Shown here in pieces: positions 59,263-64,000 of a stretch of DNA of 64,000 bases; within the stretch, counting starts at the first letter, position 1; every line of letters begins with the position of its first letter. The DNA lies in NCBI GenBank assembly GCA_002914845.1, contig JXTC01000227.1:174366-238365 (forward strand). The letters run 5' to 3'. A program made the translations under genes and the position numbers. Under the pieces are notes generated by a model. It was not told the origin of the DNA. It did no database searches and saw only the letters and a program-made list of their open reading frames with translations. This DNA is from Trema orientale. Lineage: Eukaryota > Streptophyta > Magnoliopsida > Rosales > Cannabaceae.

Positions 59263-59827
59263 GCAAAGTGAAAAATAGAATTTCGGGGATTTGTGGTAGT
59301 TTACTTCTTTCAGGTGATTATGGAACTATTTATAGTAGCTTTGTGGTCCTCCGGAAGCTAGGGTTAATGTCCACATATCCCTGAAAAGATAAAAGAGAAT
59401 TCTACCTACCCACTTATATAGACAAGGGTATGTGATTGGGACAAGTGTTGGCTTCTCTATAACTCACGCTGTCCTTATCTTGTTTCTTGGTCAGAACCAT
59501 GTCGTTGCTTGGTGGTCGGCTATTTTTTCTCAGCCCCTTGTTGGTCTTTTATTACGGGTGCCTGATTGGGACATAATATGAATACCGATCAAGGCTGATC
59601 TCCCTGTTAGTTAATTTGGCCTTCTTGGTGCTATGGGTCGGTGTTTTGCCCCTCGAGTCTCGCCCTACTCAGCCTTATTTATCGTAAAGCAAAGTCAGTA
59701 CCCAAACTTCTACTTTGGTGGGTTTGGTTGGCTCATAAGTTATGTGGTATCATTTTGGGTATAATATTATGACGTGTCGTTTTTGACCTAATGCGTGTCA
59801 TTTTCTGATTGGTTTAGAGAAATTACA
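59263..59827 (-). repeat. Left LTR of the deleted gypsy element
   Basis: It shares GGTGATTATGGAACTATTTA (one difference), CCACTTATATAGACAAGGG, GACGTGTCGTTTTTGACC and TAATGCGTGTCATTTTCTGA with the right LTR, in order. Its outer end (AATTACA) lacks the CCCCAACA of the right copy; the exact border is uncertain. Confidence 0.7.
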
Positions 59828-60259
59828 GAACGACCTCTCCAATATATTATATTTGGACTTATATAACGGCTTTTATGGCCGACCAAGTGCTAACTGGTTA
59901 CGTTCGTAGTTCTGCCTTTCTGACTAGATGCTCGGGTGGCTCGAAGGTGGTCGATGTTTTATAGAGGTTATGCCAAAGGGAAGTTACTGGGATTCACGGA
60001 ATATCCACAATCATTACTCAGCCTTAATTGATAAGTTATTCATTTCTAGGGAAGGTGCAAAAAACCATATGCATCGGCTTGGTCTGCTCGTGTTATCACG
60101 TGTCTAATCACTATTGTCTACATGGCCTCCAGATTGATCTTACAGTTGAAGTTATTTCTCACTTTTCTTAAGGAATGCGAGGAGTCGCAATTTTGAGGGT
60201 TGTGAATTGCCCTCCTATCATTTCAATATGTGCCTAGAAGTTTAATCGGATGGTCCTCA

Positions 60260-61929
60260 CTAGTTGTGAATCACTCCTATGATTAGGAGCATGTCGTCAA
60301 CATATACCTCTATTGTCCTCCCGATTTGTTTCTTGAACATCATGTTGACCAGTCTCTGGTAGATTACTTCAGCATTTTTCAACCCGATTGGCATCATCAA
60401 GTAATAGTACAGGCCCTGGTCGGTCATGAAGGAAGTCTTCTCTTTGTCTTCCGGGTATATATGGATCTGGTTGTAGCCTGAGTAGGCATCCATAAAGCTC
60501 AAGAGCTTACGCCCAGCTGTTACGTCTCCCAGCTAGTCAATTCACAGTAAGGGAAAGGAATCTTTCGGCCAAGTCTTGTTCAGGTTCATGAAATCTAAAT
60601 AAACCCTCTATTTTCCGTTCGCTTTCTTTATTAAGACCACGTTAGCCAGTCACAATGGGTTGTTGATTTTCCATATGAACCCTGACTTTGAGCAGCTTTT
60701 CAACCTTCTTATTGATTGCCTTATACCTTTCGGGATTGAATTTCCTCTTCTTCTAGATAACTGGTCTTGCATGCTCGTTTACTTTCAACCAGTGGAGGAT
60801 CACTCTAGGATCTATACCGTGCATGTCCTCAAGTGACCACATGAATATGTCTTTATACTTTTTTAGGAAATTCACGAGCTTCTCCTAGAGTTCACCCGAT
60901 AATTTAGATCCTATTCGGACCGATCGCTATGGATGCTGGTCATCTATTTGAATAGATTACAAGTTCTCTATGGATTCAGCTCTCTTTTCTTTTTGCTCTT
61001 CTCAGGGGTTGAGGTCGCTCACGACCTTTGCCTCTTGGGGAATGACCTCTACATCGTCGACCTGGTAGATTGTAAAGACCATATGTACTTTTTGGTCTGG
61101 CTTTGTTGCCATGGCGTAACACTGACGTGCTGAGGTCTGGTCTCCTCTGATTACCTCGAACCCTTCTTCAATTAGAAACTTCATCATAAGGCAGTAGGTT
61201 GACACTACCACCTTTAACTTGTTCAGTGTTGATCGACCGATAATGGTATTGTATGCCGACCTTTGGTCTACGACTGGGAAATCCACTATTTAGGTGGTAG
61301 TAGCGGGCTCTTCCTTAAACGTCACGGGCAGTCCGATCACCCCTTCAGGATGGACACATTCTCCTGCAAACCCATATAGCAGGGTCTTGAGGGCCTTAAC
61401 ACTACCTCACTAATGTTCATCTTTCAGTAGGCTGACACGAACAATATGTCTACTGAGCTGCTGGTGTCAACCAGGACCCACAAGACTTGTCCGTTCGTGA
61501 TCCTAAGCACCAAAACAATGGCGTCATTGTGTAGGTGGATTAACCTTCTGGTCTCTTCCTCAATGAATGTGATTAGTGTCGACTCTTGCTTGAAAAGTTT
61601 AGCTATGTGCTCTGCCATATTTACTTGGTGTCCGGATGTAATCTTTCGAGCTATTTTTATTTGACCTCGTTGTGCGTTAGTTGAATCATCCACTACTAGT
61701 CCCTTGGAGATAGTTCGTATCTCATGAGGTACTCCATTATTATTGTTGCACGGACTAGCCTGCTTGCCTGCACCCTCATTTCCACGGGGAGCAAGGGCAT
61801 AGGCTTGTTTGTCCTGCTCAGTAGCTCTATTTATATATTCCCTCAAATAACCTTATTGGGTCAACCTTTTTATCTGATCCTTCAAATGCCTATAGTCCAA
61901 TGTGTCGTGCCCCAGCTCCTTGTGAAAGT
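60260..61929 (-). pseudogene. Gag-protease-RT fragments of the deleted gypsy element
   Basis: From the right: a gag end (about 61929-61700, ELGHDTLDYRHL, REYINRA), protease with LVDTSSSVDILF in place of the usual DTG and, at 61286-61002, AYNTIIGRSTLNKLK and GDQTSARQCYA. Then a stop-ridden RT N-terminus (60960-60540) and an RT core at 60502-60260 (SFMDAYSGYNQIHIYPEDKE, MMPIGLKNAEVIYQRLVN, EVYVDDML). The Gly-to-Ser change in the protease site would inactivate it. Confidence 0.8.
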
Positions 61930-62487
61930 GCAAAGTGACAAATAGGGTTTTGGGGATTTGTGACAGTTTACCTCTTTCAGGTGATTATGTAACTATTTAT
62001 AGTAGCTTTGTGGTCCCTCAGAAGCTATCCCTAAAAAGATAGAAGAGAATCCTATCTACCCACTTATACGGACAAGGGCATGTGATTGGGACAGGTATCG
62101 GCCTCTCTATAGCTCATGCCATCCTTATTTGTCTCTTGGTTAGAACCATATCGTTGTTTAGTGGTCGGCTACTTTTTCTCAGTCATTCATTGGTCTTTTA
62201 TTATAGGTGCTCACCTGATCGATACATAATATGAATGCCGATTAGGGTTGATCCTCCTATTAGTTAATTTGGCCTCCCTAGTGCTATGGCTTGGTGTTTT
62301 GCCCCTTGAGTCTTGCCCTACTCGGCCTTGTTTGTTGTAGAGCAAAGTTAGTACCTGGCTTTCTACTTTGGTGAGGTTGGTCGGTTTGTAAGGTATGTAG
62401 TGTCGTTTTGAGTATAATATTACGACATGTCGTTTTTGACCTAATGCGTGTCATTTTCTGATTAGTTTGGAAAAATTAACCCCAACA
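61930..62487 (-). repeat. Right LTR of the deleted gypsy element
   Basis: On the minus strand it starts TGTTGGGGTTAATTTTTCC and ends against gag coding sequence near 61935. It is the 5' LTR in element orientation. Confidence 0.7.
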
Positions 62488-62824
62488 AGTCTATTCTTAG
62501 CATTCCTCAAAAAATAAAGTTGACGTTCTTTCAAAAGTGATGTGTACATAATTTGATGGTGAATATATTAGATAAAGATAAAATATGGACAGTCCAAAGA
62601 TGTGATCTAGACATATCTAGTGATACATAACTCTTGGAAATCTTTAATCTTTGATTATTTAGAGGGAAATGACAGGATCAGAAGATCGCTAACCAGCTTC
62701 AATATTCTTATTATTATGTTGCTAGAAAGCGTGATCAATATTATTGAAACCTTAATTTGAGGGCAGGCTATATACACAGCTGTAATAAAACAACTCATAT
62801 ATATATATATATATATTTATATAT

Positions 62825-63058
62825 GGGCACCAATCTAGTAGATATATTTTTTTACCTATACATAGATATCATTTTGGCCAATGAAAATTTATTATGCACA
62901 TTTTTTATAATGAAAAGTAAGAGAGAGAAATAACATTAATGATGCACGTCTTTTTATGTATCTCATTATAACCGTTGGATTACATTAGAAGATGATCCAA
63001 TGACTAAAAACAATACCTACACATAGATCAAAAAAAGAATATCTATTGAATTAGCAAC

Positions 63059-63059
<1 letters not shown>
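62825..63059 (+). mobile_element. MITE family member C (~235 bp)
   Basis: It matches member B at 32647-32890 in order and orientation: TTTGGCCAATGAAAATTTAT, AAGTAAGAGAGAGAAATAAC, ATTAATGATGCACGTC, GATGATCCAATGACTAAAAA and TACCTACACATAGAT. The left end GGGCACCAATCTAGTAG keeps the family TIR; the right end is eroded (GAATTAGCAACC). Confidence 0.75.

Positions 63060-63060
<1 letters not shown>

Positions 63061-63108
<48 letters not shown>
63061..63108. repeat. (AT)n microsatellite
   Basis: An almost pure AT dinucleotide run of about 45 bases directly follows MITE member C. Another (AT)n run lies at about 62797-62816 on its other side. Confidence 0.95.
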
Positions 63109-63110
<2 letters not shown>

Positions 63111-64000
63111 AGGACTTCTCAATGGTTACAATTTTTTTTGTGACCATGAATGGATACTAAAAAAAGTAGTGATAGCATTAAATTTTTTTGATGATAATAA
63201 ATAGCATTAAATTTTTTTGGCCAACTACCAAATTAATCACCACCGTATGATATTAGATCTAACGGCTTAAGCCATTGTAACCATCTATGGGTAAATATTG
63301 TTGTAACCATTTAAACTATATATATATATATATATAAAGCCATATTTCACTGCTCTCCCACTCCTTGATCACTTTCTGGAGCAGGAATTTACCCTATTGG
63401 TGATGATCCATGATATATAATTAAGCCGTCAACAACCTAATAATGAGAAATCCAAATCAAATAGACTAGTGAAATATATTCCTTCTTACAACCATTGATT
63501 GAGTTATATACATGTCATGGGCCTCAAGCTCATATAGATCCCCACCCAAAGATTGGAAATTAACATATACTTGCACACATCTCTTTTGATGAACATTGTA
63601 CAGTTCTAGGGCGGTAGCTTCTCAACAGTATTAAGTAATGCAATCATGAGTACTAGTCATAAATACCAATGCCATATAGTTTGAACACATGAATTAGAAG
63701 ATCATATGACAGCCAGTAGCGCCATGTGAAGGTCCGAAGGATATGCCCATTCATTTAATTTAATTGTTTTTTTTTTTTTAAAGTCACACTCTTATTATAC
63801 TCATTTGTCCGCTTAAGAATATAGCGGGTTGGTTATGGGTACACGCACCGGTGGAGTCACATACTTGTTAGGAACGCAAATGCCCTCCTAAATTTCTATT
63901 TAATTCTAGCTTTTAGGTAAATAATTAATATATACTATGAATGTGTATTTGACCCCACAAGTTTTATTTTATTTCTATGTTTTATATTTAAAATTTTGTA
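63109..64000. other. Unassigned right-edge sequence, small MITE-like repeat at 63120-63312
   Basis: ATGGTTACAATTTTTTTTGT at about 63122 and, in reverse complement, AAATGGTTACAAC near 63311 form weak inverted ends around a small direct repeat (ATAGCATTAAATTTTTTTG, twice). Beyond 63360 no gene, TIR or RNA gene was recognised. Confidence 0.35.

Larger units (their letters stand above)
59263..62487 (-). mobile_element. Internally deleted Ty3/gypsy (Tat-related) element, 3.2 kb
   Basis: Direct LTR-like repeats at about 59263-59827 and 61930-62487 flank minus-strand fragments of gag, protease and RT only. The right LTR abuts the C-terminal gag zinc region directly, with no PBS, leader or gag N-terminus. 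RNase H and integrase are missing on the other side. LTRs differ far more than those of the element at 45914-57101 (about 85% identical in the stretch I compared). No TSD was identified. Confidence 0.75.

Overview
The window is nuclear DNA from a flowering plant, most likely a eudicot. It is A+T-rich, its genes have introns with GT...AG borders, and the four cellular genes I can identify are plant-type: a PDS5 cohesin regulator (two N-terminal exons only), ribosomal protein eS12, a CAF1 deadenylase, and an XS/XH-domain FDM1/IDN2 factor of RNA-directed DNA methylation. All four are on the minus strand. The rest of the window is transposable elements, their remnants, local duplications and A+T-rich spacer. 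No bacterial features, CRISPR arrays, rRNA genes or intact tRNA genes were seen.

Layout. 10-1484: first two coding exons of PDS5. 1.5-10.7 kb: small repeats, comprising an inverted-repeat element, an orientation-switching minisatellite (3.14-4.16 kb), two long foldback elements, a 319-bp-period duplication, a SINE with a 13-bp target-site duplication (TSD), and a 172-bp Mutator-type MITE. 10.69-24.6 kb: a degenerate minus-strand LINE split by an 11.3-kb plus-strand LTR element with no recognisable coding capacity (LARD-like). That element's LTRs were later hit by at least three more insertions. 24.6-27 kb: spacer with two terminal-inverted-repeat (TIR) elements. 27.0-28.7 kb: eS12. 28.7-34.1 kb: spacer, a possible hAT-type remnant, a head-to-head MITE pair, and a duplicated CAF1 3' flank. 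34.1-35.3 kb: CAF1. 36.4-41.2 kb: FDM1-like gene, six coding exons plus a 5' UTR intron. 41.3-45.9 kb: spacer with a second copy of the 172-bp MITE. 45,914-57,101: an almost full-length Ty3/gypsy retrotransposon with two RNase H domains (Tat-type), 509-bp LTRs and a CCTGA TSD. It carries on the opposite strand, between integrase and the 3' LTR, a decayed intron-containing gene with its own TATA box, next to a ~98-bp tandem array. 59.26-62.49 kb: an older, internally deleted gypsy relative. 62.8-63.1 kb: a third copy of the MITE family seen at 32.4 kb, then an (AT)n tract and unassigned sequence.

The cellular genes are housekeeping or chromatin/RNA genes with no evident shared operation beyond their common strand. 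The most informative part of the window is its layered transposon history. TSDs and 'empty' versus 'filled' LTR copies give a relative order: LINE, then the LARD-like element, then separate insertions into each of its LTRs. The Tat element is younger (LTRs ~95.5% identical by my count) than the internally deleted gypsy element (visibly more diverged). All gene models here were read by eye from splice motifs and recalled protein families; nothing was aligned by software.
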